Below, in pieces: positions 25,449 to 33,777 of a stretch of DNA of 64,000 nucleotides. Where the stretch lies: positions 42,855 through 106,854 of the forward strand of contig NZ_JADWYQ010000022.1 in NCBI RefSeq assembly GCF_022414575.1, written 5' to 3'. The position numbers were made by a program, and so were the translations under genes. This DNA is from Streptomyces sp. MUM 178J. Lineage in GTDB: Bacteria; Actinomycetota; Actinomycetes; Streptomycetales; Streptomycetaceae. The notes beneath the pieces were generated by a model. That model was not told the DNA's origin. It saw only the letters and a list, made by a program, of their open reading frames with translations, and made no database searches. Numbering within the stretch: position 1 is the first letter of the stretch; every line of letters begins with the position of its first letter.

Positions 25449-27203
25449 GTGCGCAAGGTGCTCATCGCCAACCGTGGCGAAATCGCTGTACGCGTCGCCC
25501 GAGCCTGCCGGGATGCCGGGATCGCGAGCGTAGCCGTCTACGCCGACCCGGACCGGGACGCTCTGCATGTCCGCGCGGCCGACGAAGCGTTCGCCCTGGG
25601 CGGTGACACCCCGGCCGCCAGCTATCTGGACATGGCCAAGGTGCTGCAGGCCGCCAAGGATTCCGGAGCCGACGCCGTCCACCCCGGCTATGGCTTCCTC
25701 TCCGAGAACGCGGAGTTCGCGCAGGCCGTCATCGACGCCGGGCTGATCTGGATCGGCCCGCCGCCGCAGGCGATCCGGGACCTTGGCGACAAGGTCGCCG
25801 CCCGGCACATCGCCCAGCGCGCGGGCGCGCCGCTGGTGGCCGGCACCCCCGACCCGGTCAACGGCGCGGACGAGGTGGTGGCCTTCGCCGAGGAGCACGG
25901 CCTGCCGATCGCGATCAAGGCGGCGTTCGGCGGCGGCGGTCGCGGTCTGAAGGTCGCCCGCACCCTGGACGAGGTGCCCGAGCTGTACGACTCCGCCGTG
26001 CGCGAGGCGGTGGCGGCCTTCGGCCGCGGCGAGTGCTTCGTGGAGCGCTACCTGGACAAGCCGCGCCATGTGGAGACCCAGTGCCTGGCCGACCAGCACG
26101 GCAACGTCGTGGTGGTCTCCACCCGTGACTGCTCGCTGCAGCGCCGCCACCAGAAGCTGGTCGAGGAGGCCCCGGCCCCCTTCCTGAGCGTCGAGCAGAA
26201 CGCCGAGCTGTACCGGGCGTCCAAGGCCATCCTCAAGGAGGCCGGCTACGTCGGCGCGGGCACCGTGGAGTTCCTCGTCGGCCTCGACGGCACGATCTCC
26301 TTCCTGGAGGTCAACACCCGACTCCAGGTGGAGCACCCGGTCACCGAGGAGGTCACGGGCATCGACCTCGTACGGGAGATGTTCCGCATCGCCGACGGCG
26401 AGGCGCTCGGCTACGACGACCCGCCGGTGCGCGGTCACTCGTTCGAGTTCCGCATCAACGGCGAGGACCCCGGCCGCAACTTCCTTCCGGCCCCCGGCAC
26501 GGTGACCGCGTTCACCCCGCCGACCGGCCCGGGTGTGCGACTGGACGCCGGCGTGGAGTCCGGCTCCGTGATCGGCCCGGCCTGGGACTCGCTGCTGGCC
26601 AAGCTGATCGTCACCGGCGCCAGCCGTGAGCAGGCCCTGCAGCGCGCCGCCCGCGCGCTGGCGGAGTTCACGGTCGAAGGCATGGCCACCGCCATCCCCT
26701 TCCACCGCAAGGTGGTCGCCGACCCCGCCTTCACCGCCAACCCGTTCCAGGTCCACACCCGCTGGATCGAGACGGAGTTCGTCAACGACATCGCGGCCTT
26801 CGCCGCCCCGGCGGACGCCGAGGCCGAGGAGGAGGCGGACCGGGAGACGGTCGTCGTCGAGGTCGGCGGCAAGCGCCTGGAGGTCTCGCTGCCGACCTCG
26901 CTGGGCATGAGCCTGGCCCGAACCGGGCTGGCCGCGGGCGCGAAGCCGAAGCGCCGCGCCGCCCGCAAGTCCGCCTCCGCGGCGTCCGGCGACGCCCTCG
27001 CCTCCCCGATGCAGGGCACGATCGTCAAGGTGTCGGTCGAGGAGGGCCAGGAGGTCAAGGAAGGCGATCTGATCGTCGTCCTCGAGGCGATGAAGATGGA
27101 GCAGCCCCTCAACGCCCACCGCTCCGGCACCGTCAAGGGCCTGTCCGCCGAGGTCGGCGCCTCGCTCACGTCCGGCGCGGTCATCTGCGAGATCAAGGAC
27201 TGA
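25449..27203 (+). CDS. accA2: Acetyl/propionyl-CoA carboxylase alpha subunit (biotin carboxylase + BCCP)
   Basis: Carboxylates biotin with ATP and bicarbonate and carries it to a beta subunit such as PccB. 584 residues from GTG 25449, behind AAGGAGGGAG. The biotin carboxylase N-domain ([15 protein letters not shown]), ATP-grasp ([35 protein letters not shown]) and C-domain occupy residues 1 to about 450. An Ala/Lys-rich linker ([15 protein letters not shown]) leads to the biotinyl domain with EAMKMEQ; the biotinylated Lys is K549. The long actinomycete form serves both acetyl- and propionyl-CoA carboxylases. Confidence 0.96.
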   Translation: MRKVLIANRGEIAVRVARACRDAGIASVAVYADPDRDALHVRAADEAFALGGDTPAASYLDMAKVLQAAKDSGADAVHPGYGFLSENAEFAQAVIDAGLIWIGPPPQAIRDLGDKVAARHIAQRAGAPLVAGTPDPVNGADEVVAFAEEHGLPIAIKAAFGGGGRGLKVARTLDEVPELYDSAVREAVAAFGRGECFVERYLDKPRHVETQCLADQHGNVVVVSTRDCSLQRRHQKLVEEAPAPFLSVEQNAELYRASKAILKEAGYVGAGTVEFLVGLDGTISFLEVNTRLQVEHPVTEEVTGIDLVREMFRIADGEALGYDDPPVRGHSFEFRINGEDPGRNFLPAPGTVTAFTPPTGPGVRLDAGVESGSVIGPAWDSLLAKLIVTGASREQALQRAARALAEFTVEGMATAIPFHRKVVADPAFTANPFQVHTRWIETEFVNDIAAFAAPADAEAEEEADRETVVVEVGGKRLEVSLPTSLGMSLARTGLAAGAKPKRRAARKSASAASGDALASPMQGTIVKVSVEEGQEVKEGDLIVVLEAMKMEQPLNAHRSGTVKGLSAEVGASLTSGAVICEIKD

Positions 27204-27271
27204 GGACTCAAGGCCCACGGACCGGCCTCAGGGGCCGAGGCGCGAGGTCCGCGGCCTCGACGACCCGGGGC

Positions 27272-28684
27272 TCAGCGACCGGCGTCCGCCGTCCGTTTCC
27301 GGTGTGGGGCCTGACCGTGAGCTGAACGGTCAGGCCCCACCCGTGTGTTCAGTACGAGGACGAGCGCGGCGGCCAGGAAAACGGCGGCCGCCCCGAGTCC
27401 GGCGGCGCTGTCCGTGCCCCGGACCCCGCCCCCGTACACCGTGACGACCAGCACGGACAGTCCCAGCGCACCGCCGATCTGCTGCACGGTCTGCATCGTG
27501 CCGGAGGCCGCGCCCGCGCGGGACGGGTCGACGCCGCTGAGGATGAGCGCACTGAGCGGCATGAAGACAAGACCGACCCCGAGGCCGTTCAGCGCGAGCG
27601 GGACGGCCAGCGCCCACTGCCCTTCCCCGGCCGCGGCCGCCGCTGCCTGGCCCAGCACACCGGTGATCGCGAGCGTGAGCCCGGTCCCGGCGACCCTCTT
27701 GAGGCCGTGCCGGGCGAGCAGCCGCCCGGCGAGCACGGAGGCGGCGAAGAGGCCCGCGGCGAGCGGCAGAAAGGCGAGCCCCGCGTGCAGCGGGCCGTAG
27801 CCGCGTACGACTTGCAGATGCCGTGTGTCGACGTACAGAACCCCGAACATCGCGGCGGGTGTCAGCAGCATCGCCCCGTAGGCGAGCACCCGGTTCCGTA
27901 CGGCGAACAGGGCGAGCGGAACGACCGGCTGGGCCGCCCGGCGCTCGATGTGCACGAAGACCGGCAGCAGGACGAACGCGGCGGCGAGCGAGGGGGCGAC
28001 CTGACGGTCCGCCCAGCCGTGGTCGGCGGCGCGGATGAAGGCGTAGACGAGGGCCGCGACCGCGCCCGTGCCGGTGAGCGCGCCCGCGAGGTCGAAGCGG
28101 GCGGGCCTGCGGGGCGTCTCGACGAGGGCGAACGGCAGCAGCGCGGCGACGGCGAGCCCGACGGGCACGTTGATGAACAGCGTCCAGCGCCAGGAGCCGA
28201 GGCCGGTCAGCAGCCCGCCGAGGACCATGCCGATCGCAGACCCGGCCGCCGCCATGGAGGTGAACAGGCCCAGCGCACGGTCCCGTTCGGGCCCTTCGGG
28301 GTGGATCGTGGCGACGAGTGCGAGCGCCGACGGCGCGGTCACGGCGGCGGCCGCCCCCTGGGCGGCGCGGGCGAGCAGCAGGGCGGGCGCGTTGTCGGCG
28401 AGGCCGCCGAGGAGCGAGGCGACGCTGAAGGCGGCCGCCCCCGCGACGAGGGTGCGGCGACGTCCGAACAGGTCGCCGATCCGGCCCCCGACGAGCAGCA
28501 GCCCGCCGAAGGCCAGCGTGTAGGCGTTCAGGACCCAGGACAGGCCCGCGGGGCTGAAGCCCAGATCGGCGCCGATGCCGGGGAGGGCGATGTTCACGAC
28601 GGTGGCGTCGAGCATCAGCATCATCTGACAGCCGAGGATGAGCGCGAGTGCGAGCGCGGGCCTGCGGGATGCCACGGTGTTCAC
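27272..28684 (-). CDS. MFS drug exporter, DHA2 family
   Basis: 470-residue proton-driven exporter from GTG 28684 (VNTVASRRPALALAL). GGGGAGG lies about 10 nt upstream. Motif A is GGRIGDLFGRRRTLV, and motif D1 (LDATVVNIALPGIG) is diagnostic for EmrB/QacA-type transporters with 14 predicted helices. It is divergent from a TetR gene, the standard arrangement for inducible multidrug efflux. The last 20 residues are hydrophilic and are encoded by a terminator-like hairpin, so the original stop may have been lost. The open frame beyond the GTG is repeat shadow. Confidence 0.92.
   Translation of the reverse strand: MNTVASRRPALALALILGCQMMLMLDATVVNIALPGIGADLGFSPAGLSWVLNAYTLAFGGLLLVGGRIGDLFGRRRTLVAGAAAFSVASLLGGLADNAPALLLARAAQGAAAAVTAPSALALVATIHPEGPERDRALGLFTSMAAAGSAIGMVLGGLLTGLGSWRWTLFINVPVGLAVAALLPFALVETPRRPARFDLAGALTGTGAVAALVYAFIRAADHGWADRQVAPSLAAAFVLLPVFVHIERRAAQPVVPLALFAVRNRVLAYGAMLLTPAAMFGVLYVDTRHLQVVRGYGPLHAGLAFLPLAAGLFAASVLAGRLLARHGLKRVAGTGLTLAITGVLGQAAAAAAGEGQWALAVPLALNGLGVGLVFMPLSALILSGVDPSRAGAASGTMQTVQQIGGALGLSVLVVTVYGGGVRGTDSAAGLGAAAVFLAAALVLVLNTRVGPDRSAHGQAPHRKRTADAGR
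27304..27340. terminator. Perfect 15-bp hairpin inside the MFS 3' end
   Basis: GTGGGGCCTGACCGT / ACGGTCAGGCCCCAC with a 7-nt loop. It lies 100 bp past the accA2 stop and inside the last codons of the convergent exporter gene, so it probably terminates accA2 transcription. Confidence 0.65.
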
Positions 28685-28711
28685 AGCGCGTGGGCCTCCC
28701 CGTGCTCGGAT

Positions 28712-28726
28712 GGCATGCTGGATGCC
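28712..28726. promoter_or_regulatory. Inverted repeat between MFS and TetR genes
   Basis: GGCAT-GCTGG-ATGCC in the 70-bp divergent interval; candidate operator of the adjacent TetR regulator. Confidence 0.45.
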
Positions 28727-28754
28727 GGGGGCGGACTCAGGGAGGACAGCGGAG

Positions 28755-29459
28755 ATGGCGACCACGTCGGCGGGGTCCGAGCGGCCGATGCGGTCCGAGC
28801 GGCCGCGGTTCGCGCAGCAGCGGCCCGGGCGGCCACGGTCCGAGCAGACGCAGTCCGAGCAGACGCGGTCCGAGCAGACGCGGTCCGAGCAGACGCGGTC
28901 CGAGCGGCCGATGCGGGCGGATGCGCGCCGCAATCACGCCCGGCTGGTGACCGAGGCCAGGGCCGTCTTCGCGGAGCGTGGCACCGATGCATCGCTCGAG
29001 GAGATCGCACGGCGCTCGGGGGTCGGTATCGGAACGCTGTACCGGCATTTCCCCAACCGCCACGCCATGATGAACGCCGTCTTCCAGGACGCGCTGGCGG
29101 CGCTGCTCGAGCGCTCCCGCGAACTGGCGGACGCGGAGGAGCCATGCACGGCGCTCGTCGACTGGCTGCGGGCGATCATCACCCACGCCGGTGAGTACCG
29201 GGGGCTGGCCCGGGAGCTGATGTGCGCCTCCGGCGACGAGAGTTCGGCGCTGGCCCGGTGCAGCGGGGAGCTGCGCGAGGCGGGCGAGGTGCTGCTGCTG
29301 CGAGCGCAGCGGGGTGGTGCGGTGCGGGCGGATGTCTCGATCGGGGACCTGCTGCAGCTGACGAACGCGATCGCCCTCGCCTCGGAGCAGTCACCGGAGG
29401 ATCCGGGCCTCCCGGACCGGCTGCTTCGGCTCACGCTGCGGGGGCTGCGGGCGATGTGA
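28755..29459 (+). CDS. TetR family regulator with repeat-extended N-terminus
   Basis: 234 residues from ATG 28755, with GGAGG 9 nt upstream. Residues about 29-50 are four copies of SEQTR/Q encoded by a 15-bp tandem repeat, followed by the TetR HTH (RLVTEARAVFAERGTDASLE, EIARRSGVGIGTLYRHFPNR) at about 58-105. The C-terminal ligand domain resembles TetR_C_33 SbtR-like members (RAIITHAGEYRGLARELMCA). It should repress the divergent DHA2 exporter. Normal TetR proteins have no such extension, so it is dispensable or modulatory. Confidence 0.92.
   Translation: MATTSAGSERPMRSERPRFAQQRPGRPRSEQTQSEQTRSEQTRSEQTRSERPMRADARRNHARLVTEARAVFAERGTDASLEEIARRSGVGIGTLYRHFPNRHAMMNAVFQDALAALLERSRELADAEEPCTALVDWLRAIITHAGEYRGLARELMCASGDESSALARCSGELREAGEVLLLRAQRGGAVRADVSIGDLLQLTNAIALASEQSPEDPGLPDRLLRLTLRGLRAM
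28838..28897 (+). repeat. 15-bp repeat x4 within the TetR gene
   Basis: GTCCGAGCAGACGCG units at 28838, 28853, 28868 and 28883; the first differs in one base. A partial fifth unit and degenerate GTCCGAGCGGCC relatives flank it. The unit length keeps the reading frame. Confidence 0.85.
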
Positions 29460-29491
29460 CCGCGCCCCCGGGAAGCCGACGGCGCGGCGCA

Positions 29492-29520
29492 CCCCACGGG
29501 GGCGTGGGGGCGATGCCCCC
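29492..29520. terminator. Two overlapping hairpins between convergent TetR and DeoR genes
   Basis: CCCCACG/CGTGGGG (29492-29509) and GGGGGC-GAT-GCCCCC (29506-29520) share four G residues, so only one can form at a time. Likely a bidirectional terminator region. Confidence 0.5.
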
Positions 29521-29529
29521 GCAGAAAGC

Positions 29530-30501
29530 TCACCGGCGGCGGAGGTCCGCCATACGCGTCGGCCGGTCCCGCTCCGCGGGCTCCGCCGTCAGCGGCGAGG
29601 GGCTGCGCAACGGGCCTGGAGCACTGCGGGTGCGGCGTTGTCCGGGCAGCGGGACCTCACGGCGGGGCTGCCGCCCCGAGGGTCCCGAGGGCACCCCGTC
29701 CTCCGCCACAGGCCCCGCACCCGCACCCGCGACGGCGATCTGGACGCCCTGGTCGGCCAGGGCCTGCAACTCCGTGGCGGCACGGTCGTCATGCGCCGGC
29801 GGCTCATCCGTGACCAGTCGGGTGATCACGTCCGTCGGCACCGTCTGGAACATCGTGTCGGCGCCGAGCTTGGTGTGGTCGGCGAGCACGACCACCTCCG
29901 CCGCCGCCTGCACCAGCGCCCGGTCGACGCTGGCCGACAGCATGTTGGACGTGGACAGGCCGCGCTCGGCCGTCAGCCCGCTGCCGGACAGAAACGCGCG
30001 CGAGACGCGCAGTCCCTGGAGCGACTGCTCCGCGCCACTGCCCACCAGTGCGTAGTTGGTGCCCCGCAGCGTGCCCCCGGTCATCACGACCTCCACGCGG
30101 TTGGCATGGGCCAACGCCTGGGCCACCAGCAGGGAGTTGGTGACGACTGTCAGCCCGGGAACCCGCGCGAGCCGGCGGGCCAGCTCCTGCGTCGTCGTTC
30201 CCGCACCGACCACGATCGCCTCGCCTTCCTCGACGAGGCTCGCGGCGAGATCGGCGATGGCCGTCTTCTCGGCGGTCGCGGACAGGGATTTCTGCGGAAA
30301 GCCGGACTCGCGGGTGAAGCCGCCCGGCAGTACTGCACCGCCGTGCCGGCGGTCGAGGAGTCCTTCTGCCTCCAGTGCCCGCACGTCCCGCCGTACGGTC
30401 ACTTCGGAGGTCTGGACGACGCGGGCGAGCTCACGGAGCGAAACCGCCCCGTTGGCCCGCACCATTTCGAGGATCAATTGGCGACGTTCTGCAGCGAACA
30501 C
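29530..30501 (-). CDS. DeoR/GlpR family transcriptional regulator
   Basis: 323 residues from GTG 30501. The N-terminal DeoR HTH is FAAERRQLILEMVRANGAVS, LRELARVVQTSEVTVRRDVR, with LLDRRHGGAVL in the wing. The sugar-phosphate sensor domain follows (GAGTTTQELARRL, LTVVTNSLLVAQALA, ADHTKLGADTMFQT). The last 65 residues are low-complexity Arg/Pro. A TACTGT -10 lies 7 nt before the GTG, giving a leaderless transcript. It is the DNA-binding protein nearest to the nucleoside genes at 33-38 kb and a candidate for their control, but this is positional inference. Confidence 0.92.
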   Translation of the reverse strand: MFAAERRQLILEMVRANGAVSLRELARVVQTSEVTVRRDVRALEAEGLLDRRHGGAVLPGGFTRESGFPQKSLSATAEKTAIADLAASLVEEGEAIVVGAGTTTQELARRLARVPGLTVVTNSLLVAQALAHANRVEVVMTGGTLRGTNYALVGSGAEQSLQGLRVSRAFLSGSGLTAERGLSTSNMLSASVDRALVQAAAEVVVLADHTKLGADTMFQTVPTDVITRLVTDEPPAHDDRAATELQALADQGVQIAVAGAGAGPVAEDGVPSGPSGRQPRREVPLPGQRRTRSAPGPLRSPSPLTAEPAERDRPTRMADLRRR

Positions 30502-30508
30502 GAAACTG

Positions 30509-30552
30509 ACAGTAACCCCATCGCCCGATAGTTTTCAGCACTATGCACTGAA
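30509..30552 (-). promoter_or_regulatory. Promoter and possible operator of the DeoR gene
   Basis: TACTGT (30509-30514, minus) is the -10, 7 nt from the GTG. Upstream, TTCAG-N9-CTGAA (30534-30552) is an inverted repeat near the -35 region, suited to autoregulation. Confidence 0.45.
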
Positions 30553-30646
30553 TAGACGAAGTTGCGGACACATGGAGCCCCGGAGTGGTATGGGCTGCCC
30601 CGAGTTGTTCGCCCGAACATCCCAGGCAGGCGGCCTGAACGGCCGG

Positions 30647-32086
30647 TTACAGCTCGGCGGTGGCCTTCCGGGTGTGCAGCTGCCGTGCGACTTCCGCGAT
30701 CGACCCCGACAGAGAGGGGTACACGGTGAAAGCATTTGCGATCTGCTCCACCGTCAGATTGTTGTCGACCGCGATCGAGATCGGATGGATCAGTTCGCTC
30801 GCGCGCGGCGCGACGACGACTCCGCCGACCACGATCCCGGTGCCGGGACGGCAGAAGATCTTGACGAAGCCGTCCCGGATGCCCTGCATCTTCGCGCGCG
30901 GGTTGCGCAGCAGCGGCAGCTTGACGACACGGGCGTCGATGACCTCGGCGTCCACGTCCGCCTGCGTGTAGCCGACGGTCGCGATCTCGGGGTCGGTGAA
31001 GACATTGGAGGACACCGTCTTCAGGTTCAGCGGGGTCACCGCGTCGCCCAGGAAGTGGTACATCGCGATCCGGCCCTGCATCGCCGCGACCGACGCGAGG
31101 GCGAAGACGCCCGTGACGTCGCCGGCCGCGTACACGCCGGGCGCGCTGGTGCGGGACACCCGGTCGGTCCAGATGTGGCCGGAGTCCTTGAGCCGTACGC
31201 CGGCCTCCTCCAGGCCCATGCCCGCGGAGTTGGGGATCGCGCCGACCGCCATCAGGCAGTGCGTGCCGGAGATGACCCGGCCGTCGGAGAGGGTGACCTC
31301 CACCCGGTCGCCCACGCGCTTGGCGGACTCGGCGCGCGAGCGGGCCATCACGTTCATGCCGCGGCGGCGGAAGACGTCCTCGAGGACGGCCGCGGCGTCC
31401 GGGTCCTCGCCGGGCAGCACCCGGTCGCGCGAGGAGACGAGGGTGACGCGGGAGCCGAGCGCCTGGTACGCGCCGGCGAACTCCGCGCCGGTGACGCCGG
31501 ACCCCACCACGATGAGCTCTTCGGGCAGGACGTCGAGGTCGTACACCTGCGTCCAGTTCAGAATGCGCTCCCCGTCGGGCTTGGCGTCCGGGATCTCTCG
31601 CGGGTGCCCGCCGGTGGCGATCAGCACCGCGTCCGCGGTGAGCCGCTCCTGAGTGCCGTCGGCCGCGGTGACCACGACCGTGCGGGAGCCGTCCATCGCC
31701 TGCTGGCCCTCCAGCCGCCCGCGGCCGCGCATGACGCGCGCCCCCGCGCGGGTGACGGAGGCGGTGATGTCATGGGACTGCGCGAGGGCGAGCCGCTTCA
31801 CCCGTCGGTTGACCTTGCCGAGGTCCACGCCCACGACACGGGCGGAGTGCTCCAGCGGCGGGGTGTCGTCGGCGACGATGATGCCGAGCTCCTCGTAAGA
31901 GGAGTCGAAGTTTGTCATCACCTCGGCCGTGGCGATCAGGGTCTTGGACGGCACGCAGTCGGTGAGCACCGACGCCCCGCCCAGGCCGTCGCAGTCGACG
32001 ACGGTCACCTCCGCGCCGAGCTGGGCGCCCACCAGGGCCGCCTCGTAGCCGCCGGGTCCGCCGCCGATGATCACGATCCGGGTCAC
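30647..32086 (-). CDS. LpdA-like NAD(P)H-quinone dehydrogenase (flavoprotein disulfide reductase family)
   Basis: 479 residues from GTG 32086 (TRIVIIGGGPGGYEAALVGA); the upstream frame to 32257 is intergenic. It has the FAD-binding GGGPGGYEAA, second dinucleotide motif VVGSGVTGAEFAGAY, the FAD motif VYAAGDVTGVFALASVAAMQ and a C-terminal dimerisation domain. The normal redox disulfide CxxxxC is missing its first cysteine (GGASVLTDCVPSKT). This is the signature of the mycobacterial LpdA (Rv3303c) group, reported as a quinone reductase rather than lipoamide dehydrogenase. A GAGGCGGA ribosome-binding site lies upstream. Confidence 0.92.
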   Translation of the reverse strand: MTRIVIIGGGPGGYEAALVGAQLGAEVTVVDCDGLGGASVLTDCVPSKTLIATAEVMTNFDSSYEELGIIVADDTPPLEHSARVVGVDLGKVNRRVKRLALAQSHDITASVTRAGARVMRGRGRLEGQQAMDGSRTVVVTAADGTQERLTADAVLIATGGHPREIPDAKPDGERILNWTQVYDLDVLPEELIVVGSGVTGAEFAGAYQALGSRVTLVSSRDRVLPGEDPDAAAVLEDVFRRRGMNVMARSRAESAKRVGDRVEVTLSDGRVISGTHCLMAVGAIPNSAGMGLEEAGVRLKDSGHIWTDRVSRTSAPGVYAAGDVTGVFALASVAAMQGRIAMYHFLGDAVTPLNLKTVSSNVFTDPEIATVGYTQADVDAEVIDARVVKLPLLRNPRAKMQGIRDGFVKIFCRPGTGIVVGGVVVAPRASELIHPISIAVDNNLTVEQIANAFTVYPSLSGSIAEVARQLHTRKATAEL

Positions 32087-32297
32087 GAAAAAGTCCGCCT
32101 CGCATGTCGTTCCCGGCCTGCCTGCCCGCCCGACCGGGGGTCCGGGGCCTGGCCCCGGGGAATGCAGTACGTACTTCATTGTCCCGCACGGCACGGGCTT
32201 CTCTCCCCGCGGGGCCCCGATACGGCAGCCGGACAGCGGCCAAACGGCCGCACTCACGTGCCACAGGCCATATGAGCGGCTCCAGCCTTCCCTCCCG

Positions 32298-32303
32298 TAC
32301 CCT
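32298..32303 (+). promoter_or_regulatory. -10 box of leaderless gamma-glutamylcyclotransferase gene
   Basis: TACCCT, 7 nt before the ATG at 32311; supports that start over the ATG at 32272. Confidence 0.45.
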
Positions 32304-32310
32304 CGATCTC

Positions 32311-32748
32311 ATGTCGCTCTACGCCGCGTACGCCGGCAACCTCGACGCGCGGCTGATGTCCCGCCGCGCACCGCACTCCCCGCTGCGCGGCACCGGCTGG
32401 CTGAACGGCTGGCGGCTGACCTTCGGCGGGGAGCAGCTGGGCTGGGAGGGGGCGCTGGCCACGATCGTGGAGGCCCCGCGCTCCCAGGTCTTCGTCGCCC
32501 TGTACGACATCGCGCCGATGGACGAGGAGGCGATGGACCGCTGGGAGGGCGTCGGACTCGACATCTACCGGCGGATGCGGGTCCGGGTGCACACCCTGGA
32601 CGGCGAGGAGCCCGCGTGGGTCTACGTCCTGAACGCCTACGAGGGCGGTCTGCCGTCGGCCCGCTATCTCGGTGAGCTCGCGGACGCGGCGGAGTCGGCG
32701 GGCGCGCCGCACGACTATGTGATGGAGCTGCGCAAGCGCCCCTGCTGA
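32311..32748 (+). CDS. Gamma-glutamylcyclotransferase family protein
   Basis: 145-residue AIG2/GGCT-fold protein. The N-terminal YAAYAGNLDARLMSRRAPHS carries the substrate-binding YGxNL-like motif (YAGNL). The acidic core is FVALYDIAPMDEEAMDRWEG, where the glutamate of DEEAMDRWEG fits the catalytic position. C-terminal YVMELRKRPC is family-typical. It probably converts gamma-glutamyl compounds to 5-oxoproline. It is divergent from the LpdA-like gene. A 15-bp tandem repeat begins 12 bp after its stop. Confidence 0.88.
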   Translation: MSLYAAYAGNLDARLMSRRAPHSPLRGTGWLNGWRLTFGGEQLGWEGALATIVEAPRSQVFVALYDIAPMDEEAMDRWEGVGLDIYRRMRVRVHTLDGEEPAWVYVLNAYEGGLPSARYLGELADAAESAGAPHDYVMELRKRPC

Positions 32749-32760
32749 GGATCGGGCAAT

Positions 32761-32850
32761 CACCGGCGGCGGGTTCACCGGCGGCGGGTTCACCGGCGGC
32801 GGGTTCACCGGCGGCGGGTTCACCGGCGGCGGGTTCACCGGCGGCGGGTT
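32761..32850. repeat. Six perfect 15-bp tandem repeats upstream of pnp
   Basis: CACCGGCGGCGGGTT repeated exactly six times. It lies between the cyclotransferase stop (32748) and the pnp promoter. No mismatch in any copy. Confidence 0.95.
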
Positions 32851-32897
32851 CGTCGGAAACGACAACACAACGATCCGAACACCGTGAGCTGAGTCAT

Positions 32898-32909
32898 CTA
32901 CGCGCGTAG
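32898..32909. promoter_or_regulatory. Nucleoside operator palindrome, site 1 (pnp)
   Basis: CTACGCGCGTAG, perfect 12-bp palindrome, 25 bp before the pnp GTG. Identical sites precede deoC (37316) and add (50274). Confidence 0.75.
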
Positions 32910-32921
32910 GGAATGCTCGGC

Positions 32922-32927
32922 TACTCT
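32922..32927 (+). promoter_or_regulatory. -10 box of leaderless pnp
   Basis: TACTCT, 7 nt before GTG 32935 and 12 bp after the palindrome, so a bound repressor would cover the -35 region. Confidence 0.5.
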
Positions 32928-32934
32928 CGACGAC

Positions 32935-33777
32935 GTGAACGCATCTGTGAATCCCGAGCTCCACGGCGCTGCCGCCGATCCCCAGTCCGACCCGCACGGC
33001 ACCGCCGACGCCGCGGCCGCACGACTGCGCGAACTGACCGGCGCCGAGGCCCACGACGTCGCACTTGTGATGGGCTCCGGCTGGGCCCCGGCCGTCGACG
33101 CGCTCGGCGCGCCCGAGGCGGAGTTCCCGGTCACGGAGCTGCCGGGCTTCCCGCCCCCGGCGGTCGAGGGCCACGGCGGCAAGATCCGCTCGTACCGCGT
33201 CGGCGACAAGCGTGCGCTGGTCTTCCTGGGCCGTACGCACTACTACGAGGGCCGCGGCGTCGCGGCCGTGGCGCACGGCGTGCGCACGGCGGTGGCCGCG
33301 GGCTGCAAGACCGTCGTCCTGACGAACGGCTGCGGCGGTCTGCGCGAGGGCATGCGTCCCGGCCAGCCGGTGCTGATCAGCGACCACATCAACCTCACGG
33401 CGACCTCCCCGATCGTCGGCGCGAACTTCGTCGACCTGACGGACCTGTACTCGCCGCGGCTGCGGGCGCTGTGCAAGGAGGTGGACGAGACCCTCGAGGA
33501 GGGCGTCTACGTCCAGTTCCCCGGCCCCCACTACGAGACCCCGGCCGAGATCAACATGGTCCGCGTGCTGGGCGGCGACCTGGTCGGCATGTCCACGGTC
33601 CTGGAGGCCATCGCGGCCCGGGAGGCGGGCGCCGAGGTCCTCGGCATCTCCCTGGTGACCAACCTGGCGGCCGGTCTGACGGGCGAGCCCCTGAACCACG
33701 AGGAGGTCCTCCAGGCGGGCCGCGACTCGGCGGCGCGGATGGGCGAGCTGCTGACCCGGGTGCTGGCGCGGATCTGA
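32935..33777 (+). CDS. Purine nucleoside phosphorylase (trimeric type)
   Basis: Cleaves purine (deoxy)nucleosides with phosphate to base and (deoxy)ribose-1-phosphate. 280 residues from GTG 32935, supported by the leaderless promoter. The phosphate loop [13 protein letters not shown], the [11 protein letters not shown] segment with phosphate-binding His, [20 protein letters not shown], and the base-binding [20 protein letters not shown] are all present. [19 protein letters not shown] contains the Asn of hexameric/trimeric PNP specificity for 6-oxopurines. It starts the nucleoside zone; the sugar product feeds the mutase encoded next. Confidence 0.95.
   Translation: MNASVNPELHGAAADPQSDPHGTADAAAARLRELTGAEAHDVALVMGSGWAPAVDALGAPEAEFPVTELPGFPPPAVEGHGGKIRSYRVGDKRALVFLGRTHYYEGRGVAAVAHGVRTAVAAGCKTVVLTNGCGGLREGMRPGQPVLISDHINLTATSPIVGANFVDLTDLYSPRLRALCKEVDETLEEGVYVQFPGPHYETPAEINMVRVLGGDLVGMSTVLEAIAAREAGAEVLGISLVTNLAAGLTGEPLNHEEVLQAGRDSAARMGELLTRVLARI

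Noticed and set aside
32761..32850. Possible CRISPR array
   Set aside because: Repeats are 15 bp, directly adjacent with no spacers, and no cas genes are present.
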